From contig NZ_JAERMU010000005.1 of NCBI RefSeq assembly GCF_016756775.1, forward strand, positions 124,001 through 188,000: a stretch of DNA of 64,000 bases. The letters run 5' to 3'. Position numbers and translations under genes: made by a program. Numbering within the stretch: the first letter of the stretch is position 1; the number at the start of each line of letters is the position of its first letter. This DNA is from Dryocola clanedunensis subsp. sulfonylureivorans. Lineage in GTDB: Bacteria > Pseudomonadota > Gammaproteobacteria > Enterobacterales > Enterobacteriaceae. The notes beneath the pieces are model-generated. The model was not told the origin of the DNA and searched no databases. It saw only the letters and a list, made by a program, of their open reading frames with translations. This document shows positions 29,806 to 40,942 of this stretch, in pieces.

Positions 29806-30789
29806 TTATTTGATCAGCGCGCTCACTGAATTCAGCAGCTGTGCTGCCTGCGGTTCGGACAGATGGGCATCTACCGGTAAGTACCACCAGTTATCATGAC
29901 CCGCCGCAAAAGCCCGGCATTTCACCGCATCTTTTTCGGTCATCAGTAACGTCTGTCCGCTCTGAACAAGCTTTGAGACGTCCGCTTCGTTTAGCGCCTG
30001 GTGATCCGCAAGGCCGACGGTACGGACAGGCTCTAAACCACACTGTTTTAGCGTAGCGAAAAAGCGCGGGGGATGGCCAATACCCGCCATAGCAACAACA
30101 TTTTGCAGTGTCTGCACGGCGCGACGTTCATCTGTATTGAGATTAACCGCCTCGCCCGGTTGCAGGCACATGGCAATTTCACCCGCCTTTGCTTCTCCGC
30201 CGTTAACGATAACTGCATCAACGGACTGCAAACGTCCGGCTCTTTCACGCATCGGGCCTGCGGGTAGCCACCAGCCGTTGCCAAACCGACGAACGCCATC
30301 CACGACGACAATTTCTTTATCGCGGGCTAAAGCGTAATGCTGCAAGCCGTCATCAGTGATGATTATCTGCGGCTGAGCATGTTCAATCAGAGCTTTTACC
30401 GCAGCGCTGCGGTCGGGCGCAACGGCTACGGGAGCACCGGTACGCTGATAAATTAATACTGGCTCGTCGCCCGCCTGATCCGTTGTGCTCTGAGGAGTGA
30501 GCAGCAGCGGATAGTTCTCTGCTTTACCGCCATATCCACGTGATACAACGCCTGCCCGAATTCCCCGAGCCTGTAACTGCTCCACAAGCCAGATAACAAC
30601 AGGCGTTTTGCCATTACCGCCCGCAGTCAGGTTACCGACCACGACAACAGGCACTGGCGAATGCCATGCCTTGCGTAACCCGAGTTTATAGCTAAGACGA
30701 ATGGCCCCGCTCACCAGGCCATAGAGCCAGGCGAGCGGTAACAACAGCAGGTAGAGAGGAGATTTTCCCGACCAGATGCGTTCTATCAT
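29806..30789 (-). CDS. lpxK: Tetraacyldisaccharide 4'-kinase
   Basis: LpxK phosphorylates the 4' position of the lipid A precursor at the inner membrane, giving lipid IVA; essential. The 327 residues (E. coli 328) have an N-terminal hydrophobic helix (about 12-30) and the P-loop [12 protein letters not shown] (52-63), plus the conserved [14 protein letters not shown]. It overlaps the msbA stop by 4 nt. Confidence 0.97.
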   Translation of the reverse strand: MIERIWSGKSPLYLLLLPLAWLYGLVSGAIRLSYKLGLRKAWHSPVPVVVVGNLTAGGNGKTPVVIWLVEQLQARGIRAGVVSRGYGGKAENYPLLLTPQSTTDQAGDEPVLIYQRTGAPVAVAPDRSAAVKALIEHAQPQIIITDDGLQHYALARDKEIVVVDGVRRFGNGWWLPAGPMRERAGRLQSVDAVIVNGGEAKAGEIAMCLQPGEAVNLNTDERRAVQTLQNVVAMAGIGHPPRFFATLKQCGLEPVRTVGLADHQALNEADVSKLVQSGQTLLMTEKDAVKCRAFAAGHDNWWYLPVDAHLSEPQAAQLLNSVSALIK

Positions 30790-32534
30790 TCGCCGAACTG
30801 CATCTTATGCAGCTGAGCGTACACGCCGCGATGAGCGATCAGCTCAGCGTGAGGGCCACGCTCAACGATACGGCCATCTTCCACGACGATGATTTCGTCA
30901 GCCTGTTCGATAGTAGACAGGCGGTGCGCAATAACCAATGACGTACGGTTTTTCTGCAGCTCATCTAACGCCGCCTGGATAGCACGTTCAGATTCAGTAT
31001 CCAGTGCCGAAGTTGCTTCATCCAGAATCAAAATCGGGCTGTCGCGCAATAAGGCACGAGCAATAGCGATACGCTGGCGTTGGCCACCGGAAAGCAGCAC
31101 GCCGTTCTCACCAATTATTGTGTCCAGACCGTTATCCATCTTCTCGATAAAGTCCATCGCATAGGCCATACGCGCTGCTTTTTCGATGTCTTCACGGCTG
31201 TATTGTTCAGTACGCGCGTAAGCAATGTTATTCGCGATGGTATCGTTAAAGAGGTGTACATTCTGAGAGACCAGAGCGACCTGATTACGCAGCGATGAAA
31301 GCGTATATTCACGTAAATCTACACCGTCAATCTGAATGCTCCCTTCCTGAATATCGTAAAAACGAGTGATCAGGCTGGCGATGGTAGACTTGCCCGAGCC
31401 TGAACGTCCAACCAATGCCACCATTTTACCGGCAGGGATCTCGAGGTTGATATTGCGCAGCGCGGGTGCATCACGGCCTGGATAAGTGAAGGTCACATCG
31501 CGGAAGGCAACGTCACCTTTGGCGCGTTCAATCGTACGGGTACCTTCGTCTTTCTCCTGCTCTGAATCCAGAATTGAGAACAGAGTCTGACAGGCCGCCA
31601 TGCCACGCTGGAACTGCGCGTTGACGTTAGTCAGAGATTTCAACGGACGCATCAGCGCAATCATTGAAGAGAAGACGACGGTGATAGTACCGGCAGTCAG
31701 GGTTTCCATCACGCTCGGGAAGCTGGCAGCATAAAGCACGAAGGCCAAAGCCAGGGAAGCGATAAGCTGTATGATCGGGTCAGAAATAGACGATGCCGAA
31801 ACCAGTTTCATTCCCTGATGACGCATGCGGTTACTGACTTTATTGAAACGTTCCGTTTCAACTTCCTGTCCACCAAAAATCAGAACTTCTTTATGCCCTT
31901 TGAGCATCTGCTCGGCGCTGGTCGTCACCTGACCCATCGTGTTCTGCATGTTTTTGCTGATGTTACGGAAGCGTTTGGAGACGAAACGAATGGCAAAAGA
32001 GACGACAGGTGCAAGCACAATCAGAATCAGCGACAGCTGCCAGCTATACCAGAACATCAGCACAAACAGGCCAATGATCGAGGCACCTTCACGCACGACG
32101 GTGATCAGCGCGCTGGAGGATGAAGAAGCAACCTGCTCTGAGTCATAGGTGATACGGGACAGCAGCGTGCCCGTTGACTGTTGGTCAAAGAACGCGACGG
32201 GCATCCCCATCATATGGCTGAACAGACGGCGACGCATGTTCATCACCACCTGACCAGAAACCCATGAAATACAGTAACTTGAAATATAACTTGTGACACC
32301 ACGCATCACCATCAGTCCGATGACGACCAGCGGCATCCATAACAAAACGGACTTGTCCGCTTTACCAAAACCATCATCCAGTAACGGTTTGAGCAGCGAT
32401 AGCATAAAAGTATCGCTGGCTGCGTTGAGGATTAACGCAATCCCAGCCACGATCAGACCTGCTTTAAAAGGCGAAATCATCGGCCACAAACGGCGGAAGG
32501 TCTGTAATGTGGAGAGATCTTTATCGTTCTGCAT
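30786..32534 (-). CDS. msbA: Lipid A export ATP-binding/permease protein MsbA
   Basis: MsbA flips lipid A-core across the inner membrane; essential. The 582 residues equal E. coli MsbA: six transmembrane segments (about 20-320), then an ABC domain with Walker [10 protein letters not shown] (near 376-384), signature LSGGQRQR and Walker [13 protein letters not shown]. It is coupled to lpxK by a 4-nt overlap; comEC ends 37 bp upstream. Confidence 0.98.
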   Translation of the reverse strand: MQNDKDLSTLQTFRRLWPMISPFKAGLIVAGIALILNAASDTFMLSLLKPLLDDGFGKADKSVLLWMPLVVIGLMVMRGVTSYISSYCISWVSGQVVMNMRRRLFSHMMGMPVAFFDQQSTGTLLSRITYDSEQVASSSSSALITVVREGASIIGLFVLMFWYSWQLSLILIVLAPVVSFAIRFVSKRFRNISKNMQNTMGQVTTSAEQMLKGHKEVLIFGGQEVETERFNKVSNRMRHQGMKLVSASSISDPIIQLIASLALAFVLYAASFPSVMETLTAGTITVVFSSMIALMRPLKSLTNVNAQFQRGMAACQTLFSILDSEQEKDEGTRTIERAKGDVAFRDVTFTYPGRDAPALRNINLEIPAGKMVALVGRSGSGKSTIASLITRFYDIQEGSIQIDGVDLREYTLSSLRNQVALVSQNVHLFNDTIANNIAYARTEQYSREDIEKAARMAYAMDFIEKMDNGLDTIIGENGVLLSGGQRQRIAIARALLRDSPILILDEATSALDTESERAIQAALDELQKNRTSLVIAHRLSTIEQADEIIVVEDGRIVERGPHAELIAHRGVYAQLHKMQFGE

Positions 32535-32571
32535 TAAGTCGAACCAGCTTGTTATGAAATAGCCGCATATT

Positions 32572-34848
32572 CTACCTACTATATTGAGTTACGCCAAACC
32601 ACTGATGGTACCAACGGGGCAAAATTTGCTCTCTGAAGCCGATGATTTGCCATTTATCACTGTTTATTCGAATACTGATCTGTCCGGTATGGGCCGTGTC
32701 GTACCACTGATAACCCTGCTTCAGATATCGTTCGGTCACTTTCACTGACGGTAAATGCCAGGCGTTATAGCGAGAAGCAGAGGCTAACGCGACCTGACCG
32801 GAGACGGCACGTAGTAATGGGCTGCCTGACGATGTTCGGCTACCGTGATGAGGAACCTGAATAATATCAGCCTCTAAAGTTCGCCATCTCCCCTTGAGCA
32901 TAGCCAATTCTGCCCCGGCCTCCACATCGCCGGTTAATAAAAGTCGAAAGTGACCGTCGCTGACCATCACGACACAAGAGCCATTATTCCCTTTGTTATC
33001 ACTGCCCGCCGGGGGCCAGTGAACGGTAAAATCCAGCTGCTGCCATTTCCAGCTTTGCCCTTCAAAGCAGGGGCGATGGTTAACCCATCCGAGCGAGCTG
33101 CGAACCTCTAACGTTGGCCACGCCTTCAGCAAACTGTTAAGCCCGCCGCGGTGATCAAGATGCTCGTGGCTGATAATCACGCCTTCAGGAGTAATATTTT
33201 TCCAGCGTAACCAGGGAATAATAGCTTGTTGCGCAGCATCGCCAGCGGGCCAGGCTCCGCCGGTGTCATAAAGAATTGCCCTGCCGTGCCGGACAATGGC
33301 AACAGCAAGCCCGTGCCCGACGTCCAGCATGGTAACTTCCCATGATGAAGGGTCTTTCTTATTTATCAGTCCCGTGGAAAGAGTGCCCAGACAAACACCA
33401 AGCACTGCAACAGACGCAGGAGAGATTCGCCACAGCCCCAGTCGATAAACGATAATGGCCAGCCATCCGCACAGGCTTATTGCCAGAAATCGAGAGTCCA
33501 GTTCCAGCCAGCCGCCGGGCAACCTGTGAAGAAGGAAAAATAACTGCCCCAGCAATGTATCGACCGTCAGCCAAATCGCTTCGTTAACCCAGGGAATAGC
33601 TGTCAACATCAGGCCGGCCAGCAGTAAAGGAACAACCAGAAAGGAAACGAAGGGGACGGCTATCAGATTGGCCAGCAGCGCGTTGATACTGATGCCATGA
33701 AACATGAAGATTTGCAGCGGTATCAGCAAAAGCGTGATACCAACCTGGAGATGGACAAGGCCAACGGGATAGCGGATATACCATTTACTGCATGCCAGTA
33801 CACGAGGCAACGGCATCCACTGATACCAGAATATCAGGCCAGCCACCGCCAACGCTGATAACCAAAAACTGTCTGACAGCAACGTCAACGGGTCGCAAAA
33901 TAGTATTCCCGCCACGCAGCATAGCCAAACGTCCCAGCCTGACCACTGCCGCCCGGTCAGGCGCAAAGCAGTCCAAAATGTCAGACCTGTCAGGGCCCTT
34001 ATTGCCGGAGGGTTACCACCCGCAAGCCAGCAATAGACAACTGCGGTAAACAGACTGGCCAACAAGGGCAGCCGGTAGTCCACCCGATGAGCAGGCAGCA
34101 AAAACTGGCAACAACGAGCCAGCAGCCAACCTATTCCCGCAGCCAACGAGATATGAAGTCCTGAGATTGCCATCAGGTGAGCCGTTCCCGTCAAACGTAG
34201 CAGGCTTTTCACTTCAGAAGTCATGCCTGCGCGCTCTCCAAACGAGAGTGCCATGATGATCCCCTGCCATTTCAGACGCTGGGTTGCTGTCGTGACCCTG
34301 GCCATCCATTGCGCGCGAGAAGTACACGCTTCGCTAAGCCGGGTTGCTTTAACAACTTTGCCACGCAATGGCGTATGCTGTGCCAGGGCATAGCGCTGGC
34401 TGTCAAATCCGCCCTCATTCAGTTGCCCATGTACCGGGCTTAATCGTAGCGTCATTAGCCACTTCTGTCCCTGACACACTGATGCCGGAAGAGATACGCC
34501 TTTTAAAACCACGCCCACCGGTGGGAAGAGAAGGTGGTTATCGACACGGGTTATTTGCAGCTCATGTTTTTGAGCGCCGTCCGTACGCGTAATGACGACC
34601 TGCGTGACAATCGGCTTGCGGACTAGCTTCTCAAAAGGCTCCAGGCTTTCTCGCGCCGCAAGCAACCCCCAGCATAGAGTCATGACAAAGATCGCGACGT
34701 AGCGACACGTCCGTTGCTTCATAATCAGCAGACATAGACCTGCGGCCAGCAGCACCGCTATGGCATGACTCTCGGGAATAGCCGGTAGCCATAGCAACGG
34801 TACTATTCCCGCGATAACACTTATGCATAGCCCAGGCAGATTTAACAC
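32572..34848 (-). CDS. ycaI: ComEC/Rec2-family DNA uptake channel protein (YcaI)
   Basis: An inner-membrane protein related to the ComEC channel that passes single-stranded DNA into the cell in competent bacteria. The start chosen is GTG at 34848 ([11 protein letters not shown]), 5 nt after a perfect AAGGAGG; it gives 758 residues (E. coli 754), and the frame's further upstream opening is unlikely to be used. N-terminal membrane helices, an OB-like region (about 60-170), the competence membrane domain with [16 protein letters not shown], and a C-terminal metallo-beta-lactamase domain with [10 protein letters not shown] and GDV are present. Sequence divergence from E. coli is larger than for neighbours. 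First gene of the msbA-lpxK operon. Confidence 0.92.
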   Translation of the reverse strand: MLNLPGLCISVIAGIVPLLWLPAIPESHAIAVLLAAGLCLLIMKQRTCRYVAIFVMTLCWGLLAARESLEPFEKLVRKPIVTQVVITRTDGAQKHELQITRVDNHLLFPPVGVVLKGVSLPASVCQGQKWLMTLRLSPVHGQLNEGGFDSQRYALAQHTPLRGKVVKATRLSEACTSRAQWMARVTTATQRLKWQGIIMALSFGERAGMTSEVKSLLRLTGTAHLMAISGLHISLAAGIGWLLARCCQFLLPAHRVDYRLPLLASLFTAVVYCWLAGGNPPAIRALTGLTFWTALRLTGRQWSGWDVWLCCVAGILFCDPLTLLSDSFWLSALAVAGLIFWYQWMPLPRVLACSKWYIRYPVGLVHLQVGITLLLIPLQIFMFHGISINALLANLIAVPFVSFLVVPLLLAGLMLTAIPWVNEAIWLTVDTLLGQLFFLLHRLPGGWLELDSRFLAISLCGWLAIIVYRLGLWRISPASVAVLGVCLGTLSTGLINKKDPSSWEVTMLDVGHGLAVAIVRHGRAILYDTGGAWPAGDAAQQAIIPWLRWKNITPEGVIISHEHLDHRGGLNSLLKAWPTLEVRSSLGWVNHRPCFEGQSWKWQQLDFTVHWPPAGSDNKGNNGSCVVMVSDGHFRLLLTGDVEAGAELAMLKGRWRTLEADIIQVPHHGSRTSSGSPLLRAVSGQVALASASRYNAWHLPSVKVTERYLKQGYQWYDTAHTGQISIRINSDKWQIIGFREQILPRWYHQWFGVTQYSR

Positions 34849-35003
34849 TCTCACCTCCTTGTTCAAGAAAGTGTGCCGCGGCAAGCAAGGAGCGTCGAAT
34901 GGGGAAAATAGAATTTGCGCAGGGCTTTCAGAGAAACATGAGGTGCGGACATTCGTCACAAAGATTTTTGCGAGCAGTGCCGAAGAATACAAATTGCGGA
35001 CAT

Positions 35004-35033
35004 AAAAAAACGGCACCCGAAGGTCCCGTTTTT
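35004..35033 (-). terminator. ihfB terminator
   Basis: On the minus strand AACGGGACC-TTCG-GGTGCCGTT (one internal mismatch) followed by seven T, 20 bp after the ihfB stop. Confidence 0.85.
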
Positions 35034-35052
35034 AACAGCTCAGTCCGTGGAC

Positions 35053-35340
35053 TCAGTTGCCGTAAATATTGGCGCGGTCACGTAGCTCTTTACCTGGTTT
35101 AAAGTGCGGAACGTATTTACCTTCCAGATCCACTTTATCGCCAGTTTTCGGGTTACGACCGGTGCGAGGCGCGCGATAGTGTAAGGAGAAACTGCCGAAA
35201 CCCCGGATTTCAATGCGCTCGCCGAGGGCAAGCGTAGAGGCCATATGTTCCAACATCTCTTTTACTGCATCTTCCACGGCCTTAGCGGGAATATGAGATT
35301 GCTGGGTAGCAAGTCTTTCGATCAATTCTGACTTGGTCAT
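35053..35340 (-). CDS. ihfB: Integration host factor subunit beta
   Basis: IHF-beta pairs with IHF-alpha to bend DNA at specific sites in replication, recombination and promoters. The 95 residues (E. coli 94, one extra C-terminal Asn) include the DNA-inserting arm [12 protein letters not shown] with the intercalating Pro. It lies 90 bp after rpsA, and in E. coli it is transcribed both from rpsA and from its own promoter. Confidence 0.97.
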   Translation of the reverse strand: MTKSELIERLATQQSHIPAKAVEDAVKEMLEHMASTLALGERIEIRGFGSFSLHYRAPRTGRNPKTGDKVDLEGKYVPHFKPGKELRDRANIYGN

Positions 35341-35392
35341 GATTCCTCCGGTTTCCTTTCAGGAAAATTAGCTTACAGCTATCAATCGAACA

Positions 35393-35412
35393 AGGGCGGC
35401 CGTAGCCGCCCT
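35393..35412 (-). terminator. Hairpin between rpsA and ihfB
   Basis: A perfect 8-bp GC stem (AGGGCGGC / GCCGCCCT, 4-nt loop) 18 bp after the rpsA stop, with only a weak T-containing tail. It probably gives partial termination before ihfB. Confidence 0.55.
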
Positions 35413-35430
35413 GATTTAGCGCTCGGACGA

Positions 35431-37104
35431 TTACTCGCCTTTAGCTGCTTTGAATGCTTCAGCCATTGCGTTAGAGAAGTTGCCTTCTTCCTGTTTGTTG
35501 TTAACAGTCGCAATTGCATCTTTCTCGTCAGCTTCGTCTTTAGCACGAACAGACAGGCTTACAACACGGTTTTTACGGTCAACGCCAGTGAATTTAGCTT
35601 CAACGTCGTCGCCTACGTTCAGAACCAGAGTTGCATCTTCAACGCGGTCACGGGACGCTTCAGAAGCACGCAGGTAGCCTTCTACGCCATCTGCTAATTC
35701 AACTGTAGCACCTTTCGCGTCAACTGCCGTTACTTTACCAGTAACGATAGTACCTTTCTTGTTCAGCGCAACGTAGTTGTTGAACGGATCTTCTGCGAGC
35801 TGTTTAACGCCCAGGGAGATACGTTCGCGCTCTGCGTCAACCTGCAGAACCACAGCTGCGATTTCGTCGCCTTTCTTGTATTCACGTACTGCTTCTTCGC
35901 CTGTAACGTTCCAGGAGATGTCAGACAGGTGAACCAGGCCGTCGATACCGCCGTCCAGGCCGATGAAGATACCGAAGTCAGTGATAGACTTGATTTTACC
36001 TTCAACGCGGTCGCCCTTGTTGTGGGTCTCAGCAAACTGCTGCCATGGGTTGTTTTTGCACTGCTTCAGGCCCAGGGAGATACGACGACGTTCTTCGTCG
36101 ATATCCAGAACCATAACTTCCACTACGTCACCAACGTTAACAACTTTGGATGGGTGGATGTTTTTGTTGGTCCAGTCCATTTCTGAAACGTGCACCAGGC
36201 CTTCAACGCCTTCTTCGATTTCAACGAAGCAGCCGTAGTCGGTCAGGTTGGTCACGCGGCCAGTCAGACGAGTCCCTTCTGGGTAACGCTTAGCGATAGC
36301 TACCCATGGATCTTCGCCCAGCTGCTTCAGGCCCAGAGAAACACGAGTACGCTCGCGGTCGAACTTCAGCACTTTAACAGTGATTTCGTCGCCAACGTTC
36401 ACGATTTCGCTTGGATGCTTAACGCGTTTCCATGCCATGTCAGTGATGTGCAGCAGGCCATCAACGCCGCCCAGATCAACGAATGCACCGTAGTCAGTAA
36501 GGTTCTTAACGATACCTTTAACTTCCATGCCTTCCTGCAGGTTTTCCAGCAGCTGATCGCGTTCTGCGCTGTTTTCAGATTCAATAACAGCACGGCGAGA
36601 AACAACAACGTTGTTACGTTTCTGGTCAAGCTTGATTACTTTGAACTCAAGCTCTTTGCCTTCGAGGTGCAGAGTGTCGCGAACCGGACGAACGTCAACC
36701 AGGGAACCTGGCAGGAACGCGCGAATACCGTTCAGCTCAACAGTGAAGCCACCTTTAACTTTACCGTTGATAACACCGACCACAGTTTCAGCTTCTTCGT
36801 AAGCTTTTTCCAGCGTGATCCAGGCTTCGTGACGCTTAGCTTTCTCACGGGACAGCAGAGTTTCGCCGAAGCCATCTTCAACTGCGTCCAGAGCAACATC
36901 AACTTCGTCGCCTACCTGGATTTCCAGTTCGCCAGCAGCGTTTTTGAATTGCTCAGCAGGGATCGCAGACTCAGATTTCAGACCGGCGTCAACCAGTACT
37001 ACGTCTTTGTCGATAGCAACTACAACGCCACGAACGATGGAACCCGGACGGGTTTCGATTGTTAACAGGGATTCTTCAAAGAGTTGAGCGAAAGATTCAG
37101 TCAT
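35431..37104 (-). CDS. rpsA: 30S ribosomal protein S1
   Basis: S1 binds mRNA leaders and brings them to the 30S subunit; it is also the host subunit of Q-beta replicase. The start at [12 protein letters not shown] gives 557 residues as in E. coli; an in-frame ATG five codons upstream is less likely. Six S1/OB repeats are recognisable by recurring [14 protein letters not shown] / [15 protein letters not shown] / [15 protein letters not shown] patterns. Codon use is strongly biased to optimal codons, as expected for a very highly expressed gene. E. coli S1 represses its own translation through the leader. Confidence 0.98.
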   Translation of the reverse strand: MTESFAQLFEESLLTIETRPGSIVRGVVVAIDKDVVLVDAGLKSESAIPAEQFKNAAGELEIQVGDEVDVALDAVEDGFGETLLSREKAKRHEAWITLEKAYEEAETVVGVINGKVKGGFTVELNGIRAFLPGSLVDVRPVRDTLHLEGKELEFKVIKLDQKRNNVVVSRRAVIESENSAERDQLLENLQEGMEVKGIVKNLTDYGAFVDLGGVDGLLHITDMAWKRVKHPSEIVNVGDEITVKVLKFDRERTRVSLGLKQLGEDPWVAIAKRYPEGTRLTGRVTNLTDYGCFVEIEEGVEGLVHVSEMDWTNKNIHPSKVVNVGDVVEVMVLDIDEERRRISLGLKQCKNNPWQQFAETHNKGDRVEGKIKSITDFGIFIGLDGGIDGLVHLSDISWNVTGEEAVREYKKGDEIAAVVLQVDAERERISLGVKQLAEDPFNNYVALNKKGTIVTGKVTAVDAKGATVELADGVEGYLRASEASRDRVEDATLVLNVGDDVEAKFTGVDRKNRVVSLSVRAKDEADEKDAIATVNNKQEEGNFSNAMAEAFKAAKGE

Positions 37105-37220
37105 GTTGTTAATCTTCAAGGTTCTTTAGTTTAACGTCCATTTAGCGTCCCGCCGAATGGGGTTGTTTGACATACCCCGCCATTGGCTCCATGCCGACAG
37201 GGTTAGATTACAGCGGGCAA

Positions 37221-37226
37221 ATTTTA
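37221..37226 (-). promoter_or_regulatory. Probable -10 of an rpsA promoter
   Basis: TAAAAT on the minus strand, about 115 bp before the rpsA start, in the cmk-rpsA gap. The -35 is weak. A 15-bp dyad (37248-37262, CATGCCA-G-TGGCATG) lies just upstream. Confidence 0.4.
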
Positions 37227-37295
37227 CCCGATCTGTAGAGATATCGCCATGCCAGTGGCATGACAATATTGACAAAATTCTTAGTTCATGGCGGC

Positions 37296-37976
37296 TTACG
37301 CTGCCAGTACTTCCCTTGCATAGGCCAGTGCGCGCTCGATGACTTCGTCAATCGACATGCTGGTCGAATCCAGCACTAAGGCATCTGCTGCAGGCACAAG
37401 TGGCGCTACGGACCGATTCCGATCGCGATCGTCGCGTTCTTTTATTTCGGCCAAAAGGCGTTCAAAGTTAACACTAAAGCCCTTTTCCTGCAACTGTAGC
37501 ATACGCCGGTGCGCGCGTTCCTCTGAGGAAGCATCGAGGAAAATTTTTACCGGGGCGTCCGGAAAGACTACCGTGCCCATGTCTCGTCCGTCCGCAATCA
37601 GTCCTGGTGCTTCACGGAAAGCACGTTGGCGGCGCAATAGCGCTTCGCGCACGCGCGGGAAAGCGGCAACTTGTGAGGCTGCATTAGCCACTTCCTGAGT
37701 CCGAATCTCACCGCTAACGTCTTCGCCTTCCAGAATCACTTCCAGATTACCGTCGGTCGCCACGAAACGGACATCAAGGTGCGCCGCTAAAGGGACCAAT
37801 GCTTCTTCGGAGGTCACATCCACCTGGTGGTGTAACGCAGCCAGAGCAAGCACCCGGTAGATTGCGCCGGAGTCGAGCAGATGCCATTGCAGCGCTTCCG
37901 CCATGGCCTTACACAGCGTGCCTTTACCTGCACCGCTAGGGCCATCAATGGTTATTACTGGAGCGGGTGCCGTCAT
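37296..37976 (-). CDS. cmk: Cytidylate kinase
   Basis: Cmk phosphorylates CMP and dCMP, recycling them from RNA turnover and lipid synthesis. The start at [12 protein letters not shown] gives 226 residues (E. coli 227); an open 17-codon extension lacks similarity. Walker [10 protein letters not shown] is at 12-20, the CMP-binding DSGAIYR follows, and [12 protein letters not shown] is intact. It precedes rpsA, as in E. coli. Confidence 0.97.
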   Translation of the reverse strand: MTAPAPVITIDGPSGAGKGTLCKAMAEALQWHLLDSGAIYRVLALAALHHQVDVTSEEALVPLAAHLDVRFVATDGNLEVILEGEDVSGEIRTQEVANAASQVAAFPRVREALLRRQRAFREAPGLIADGRDMGTVVFPDAPVKIFLDASSEERAHRRMLQLQEKGFSVNFERLLAEIKERDDRDRNRSVAPLVPAADALVLDSTSMSIDEVIERALAYAREVLAA

Positions 37977-38025
37977 CTTTTTCTCCTTCTCGCAGGAATG
38001 CGGGCTTAAGTCGTAAACGCCGCGC

Positions 38026-38031
38026 ATTATA
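38026..38031 (-). promoter_or_regulatory. Probable -10 of cmk
   Basis: A perfect TATAAT on the minus strand, about 50 bp before the cmk start, preceded by TGACG. No good -35 was found. Confidence 0.5.
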
Positions 38032-38135
38032 CGTCAGCCCTGCCAGGACTGTTATCTTTCCTGCGAAATATCCTCAGGATCAAGGCTGAGTGTAGAAGAT
38101 TTGCGCAACAACGTTGTAAGGAAACGTAGAGGGAT

Positions 38136-38161
38136 AAAAAAACCGCATCGAATGATGCGGT
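38136..38161 (-). terminator. aroA terminator, distal copy with long T tract
   Basis: Read on the minus strand: ACCGCATCATTCGATGCGGT followed by seven T. It repeats the hairpin at 38304-38326 with one change in the loop. Confidence 0.85.
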
Positions 38162-38164
38162 TAC

Positions 38165-38303
38165 AGACTGATGACAAACCTAAAGCGAATGAATTTCGCC
38201 AGCATCTCACCGAATAAATAACAAGGAAAATCAATTCATTGATTTTCGCCTGCTTACCACAAAGAAGGAAAAACCACGCTTTTTCCTTCTTTGTCAGTAA
38301 TCT
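38165..38303 (+). mobile_element. 139-bp terminator-inserted miniature element, copy C
   Basis: It differs from copy A at one base (T for C in the right terminal repeat). It lies between two 23-nt copies (one mismatch) of the aroA terminator. Relative to aroA, which runs on the minus strand, the element is inverted, as copy B is relative to ompF. No coding capacity. Confidence 0.8.
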
Positions 38304-38326
38304 AAAACCGCATCGGATGATGCGGT
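38304..38326 (-). terminator. aroA terminator, proximal copy with short T tract
   Basis: ACCGCATCATCCGATGCGGTTTT on the minus strand, 10 nt after the aroA stop; the T run is cut to four by the element. Confidence 0.75.
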
Positions 38327-38335
38327 CTTGAAGCG

Positions 38336-39622
38336 TTACGCCGGAGTGCTGATGCTGGCGAGCCGGTCAAAATAGTCCGGGAAGGTTTTCGCGGTGCACT
38401 TCGGATCGAGGATGGTTACCGGAGTATCAGACAGCGCCACCAGTGAGAAACACATAGCCATACGATGATCGTCATAGGTGGCAATGTCGGCGAACTTCAG
38501 CTGCGCCGGAGGCGTGACGGTGATGTAGTCTTCACCCTCTTCCACCTCTGCGCCAACCTTACGCAGCTCGGTAGCCATCGCTGCCAGACGGTCAGTCTCT
38601 TTGACGCGCCAGTTGTAAATGTTACGCAGCGTCGTGGTGCCTTTGGCGAACAGCGCCGCCGTCGCGATAGTCATGGCCGCGTCAGGGATATGGTTCATGT
38701 CCATATCGATGGCGTTCAGCTCACCCCGTTCGCAGGCGATGAAGTCTTCACCCCAGGTTACCTTCGCGCCCATTTTTTCCAGCACGTCTGCAAAGCGGAT
38801 ATCACCCTGCACGCTGTTACGCCCAATACCGGTCACTTTTACGGTGCCGCCTTTGATGGCGCCAGCTGCCAGGAAGTAGGAGGCAGAGGAAGCATCGCCC
38901 TCGACCAGATAAGCACCAGGCGACTGGTAATGCTGGCCGCCGCGAATGACAAAGCTGCGATAATCACGGTTTTCAACTTCCACGCCAAAGGTTTGCATCA
39001 AATGCAGCGTGATATCGATATAAGGTTTGGAGACCAGCTCACCTTTAATGGTGATTTCGGTGTCAGCAGCCGCCAGCGGCGCGGTCATCAGCAGTGCAGT
39101 CAGGAACTGGCTGGAAACGCTGCCGTCTACGGAAACCTGACCACCAGCAAATCCACCGCGCAGGCGCAGCGGCGGATAATTTTCCTGCTCAAGATAGTTA
39201 ATCTGCGCGCCGCCCTGGCGCAGGGCATCCACAAGGTGACCGATTGGCCGCTCTTTCATTCGCGGCTCACCCGTCAGGACGATGTTATTGCTGCCGAGGC
39301 ATAAAGCTGCTGCCAGCGGACGCATCGCCGTGCCTGCGTTGCCAAGGAAAAGCTCCAGCTCGCCGGTCGCCTGTAAAGGGCCGCCCATACCGGTGACTTC
39401 GCAGCGCGTACGATCGGCAGAGAGCGTATAGGTTACGCCCAGCGCACTGAGCGCGTTGAGCATGTGACGAACATCATCGCTATCAAGCAGATTAGTCAGT
39501 TCCGTCGTACCGCGGGCAAGGGCAGCGAGCAGCAATGCACGGTTAGAAACGCTTTTTGAACCAGGAAGATTAATGGTGCCGTCAACCAGCGCGATGGGTT
39601 GTAACGTCAGGGATTCCAGCAT
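38336..39622 (-). CDS. aroA: 3-phosphoshikimate 1-carboxyvinyltransferase (EPSP synthase)
   Basis: AroA joins PEP and shikimate-3-phosphate in the aromatic pathway; it is the glyphosate target. The 428 residues (E. coli 427) contain the PEP/glyphosate loop [17 protein letters not shown], of the sensitive class I type, and the N-terminal [16 protein letters not shown]. It is in one operon with serC (74 bp apart), linking serine and chorismate synthesis towards enterobactin. Confidence 0.98.
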   Translation of the reverse strand: MLESLTLQPIALVDGTINLPGSKSVSNRALLLAALARGTTELTNLLDSDDVRHMLNALSALGVTYTLSADRTRCEVTGMGGPLQATGELELFLGNAGTAMRPLAAALCLGSNNIVLTGEPRMKERPIGHLVDALRQGGAQINYLEQENYPPLRLRGGFAGGQVSVDGSVSSQFLTALLMTAPLAAADTEITIKGELVSKPYIDITLHLMQTFGVEVENRDYRSFVIRGGQHYQSPGAYLVEGDASSASYFLAAGAIKGGTVKVTGIGRNSVQGDIRFADVLEKMGAKVTWGEDFIACERGELNAIDMDMNHIPDAAMTIATAALFAKGTTTLRNIYNWRVKETDRLAAMATELRKVGAEVEEGEDYITVTPPAQLKFADIATYDDHRMAMCFSLVALSDTPVTILDPKCTAKTFPDYFDRLASISTPA

Positions 39623-39654
39623 GGGGAATGTACTCTCAAATCAAACAGAATAAA

Positions 39655-39676
39655 CCCCGCGAGGTAGCCCGCGGGG
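39655..39676 (-). terminator. Hairpin between serC and aroA
   Basis: CCCCGCG pairs with CGCGGGG (7 bp), about 20 bp after the serC stop, followed on the minus strand by TTTATT. It probably acts as a partial terminator that lowers aroA relative to serC. Confidence 0.6.
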
Positions 39677-39696
39677 AGAAATACAACGCGCCTGAA

Positions 39697-40782
39697 TTAA
39701 CCGTGGCGACGTTCGAAATTAATCATAAATTCAGTCAGCGCCTGCACACCTTCCAGCGGCATTGCGTTATAGATTGAAGCACGCATGCCGCCAACAACCC
39801 GGTGGCCTTTCAGAGCATGCAAGCCTGCTGCGAACGACTCTTCCAGGAAGAGTTTATCCAGCGCGCTGTCCGCCAGCTGGAACGGCACGTTCATGCGTGA
39901 ACGGTTAGCGGGAGCCACATCATTTCGGTAGAAGTCGCTCTTATCGATAACGCCATACAGCAGGTCTGACTTCGCCTGGTTGATGTTATCCATCGCGCTC
40001 ACGCCGCCCTGCTCCTTCAGCCACTTGAACACCAGGCCGGAGAGATACCAGGCGAAGGTCGGTGGCGTATTGAACATCGAGTCGTTTTCATTAAGCACGG
40101 TGTAATCAATAATAGAAGGACAGGCCTGATGGGCTTTACCCAGCAGATCTTCGCGGACGATAACGATAGTCAGGCCAGCAGGCCCGATATTTTTCTGCGC
40201 GCCGGAATAGATCACGCCAAAACGGCTGATATCCAGAGGCTGGGACAGAATAGTGGAGGAGAAGTCGGCGGTGACCACGGTATCGCCAAAGTCAGGCGTT
40301 TCGTGGATGGCTATGCCGTCAATGGTTTCATTCGGGCAGTAGTGCAGATAGGCGCTGTTGTCGGAAACCTGCCATTCGCTCATCGGCTTGATAGCGCGCA
40401 GGCCGTCAACGGTAGTTTTGGCATCGAATACGACCGGCGAGCAGTATTTTTGCGCTTCGTTAATTGCGCTGTGGGCCCAGTAGCCGCCGTCAATATAGTC
40501 GGCCGTTGTTTTGTCGCCCAGCAGGTTTAACGGTAAGGCTGAAAACTGGCCGCGTCCGCCGCCGTGGCAGAACAATACTTTATAGTTCGAGGGGATTTGC
40601 AGCAGATCGCGAAAATCCTGTTCGGCCTCTTCAGCGACCTGAATGAACTCTTTACTACGGTGGCTGATCTCCATAACGGAAGTGCCTAAACCATTCCAGT
40701 CACAGAGGTCGTGCTGTGCACGACGAAGCACTTCGGCCGGCAGCATTGCCGGGCCAGAACTAAAATTGTATACCTGAGCCAT
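39697..40782 (-). CDS. serC: Phosphoserine/phosphohydroxythreonine aminotransferase
   Basis: SerC makes phosphoserine for serine synthesis and 4-phosphohydroxythreonine for pyridoxal phosphate, with PLP. The 361 residues (E. coli 362) have the PLP Lys at 197 in [13 protein letters not shown] and GGGRGQF for phosphate binding. First gene of serC-aroA; GAGGGG lies just before the ATG. Confidence 0.97.
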   Translation of the reverse strand: MAQVYNFSSGPAMLPAEVLRRAQHDLCDWNGLGTSVMEISHRSKEFIQVAEEAEQDFRDLLQIPSNYKVLFCHGGGRGQFSALPLNLLGDKTTADYIDGGYWAHSAINEAQKYCSPVVFDAKTTVDGLRAIKPMSEWQVSDNSAYLHYCPNETIDGIAIHETPDFGDTVVTADFSSTILSQPLDISRFGVIYSGAQKNIGPAGLTIVIVREDLLGKAHQACPSIIDYTVLNENDSMFNTPPTFAWYLSGLVFKWLKEQGGVSAMDNINQAKSDLLYGVIDKSDFYRNDVAPANRSRMNVPFQLADSALDKLFLEESFAAGLHALKGHRVVGGMRASIYNAMPLEGVQALTEFMINFERRHG

Positions 40783-40942
40783 TTCCCCTCACCAACCTTT
40801 GAGCAATAAGTTTTTATTACGTCATCGGTTTTATCATTCACTCGCGGAGGCTGCAATGGTTAATCAGGCAGCCGGGGAGAATGTGCGCCATATCACACAA
40901 AACAATTCACCATCCCGGCTGCAAAAAGCCCTATTTTCCCCG

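Larger units (their letters stand above)
37977..38335 (-). other. aroA-cmk intergenic region (359 bp)
   Basis: It holds the duplicated aroA terminator with copy C of the 139-bp element, then a cmk promoter with -10 TATAAT (minus strand, 38031-38026). E. coli carries the metallopeptidase gene ycaL in this gap; no trace of it is seen. Confidence 0.75.

Noticed and set aside
36190-37065. Long open frame (291 codons) on the plus strand opposite rpsA
   Set aside because: It is a mirror of the strongly codon-biased rpsA gene; no ribosome site and no recognisable protein family.
38091-38115. ACAACGTTGT palindrome near the aroA/cmk gap as an operator
   Set aside because: A 10-bp palindrome of low information with no relation to a promoter position.
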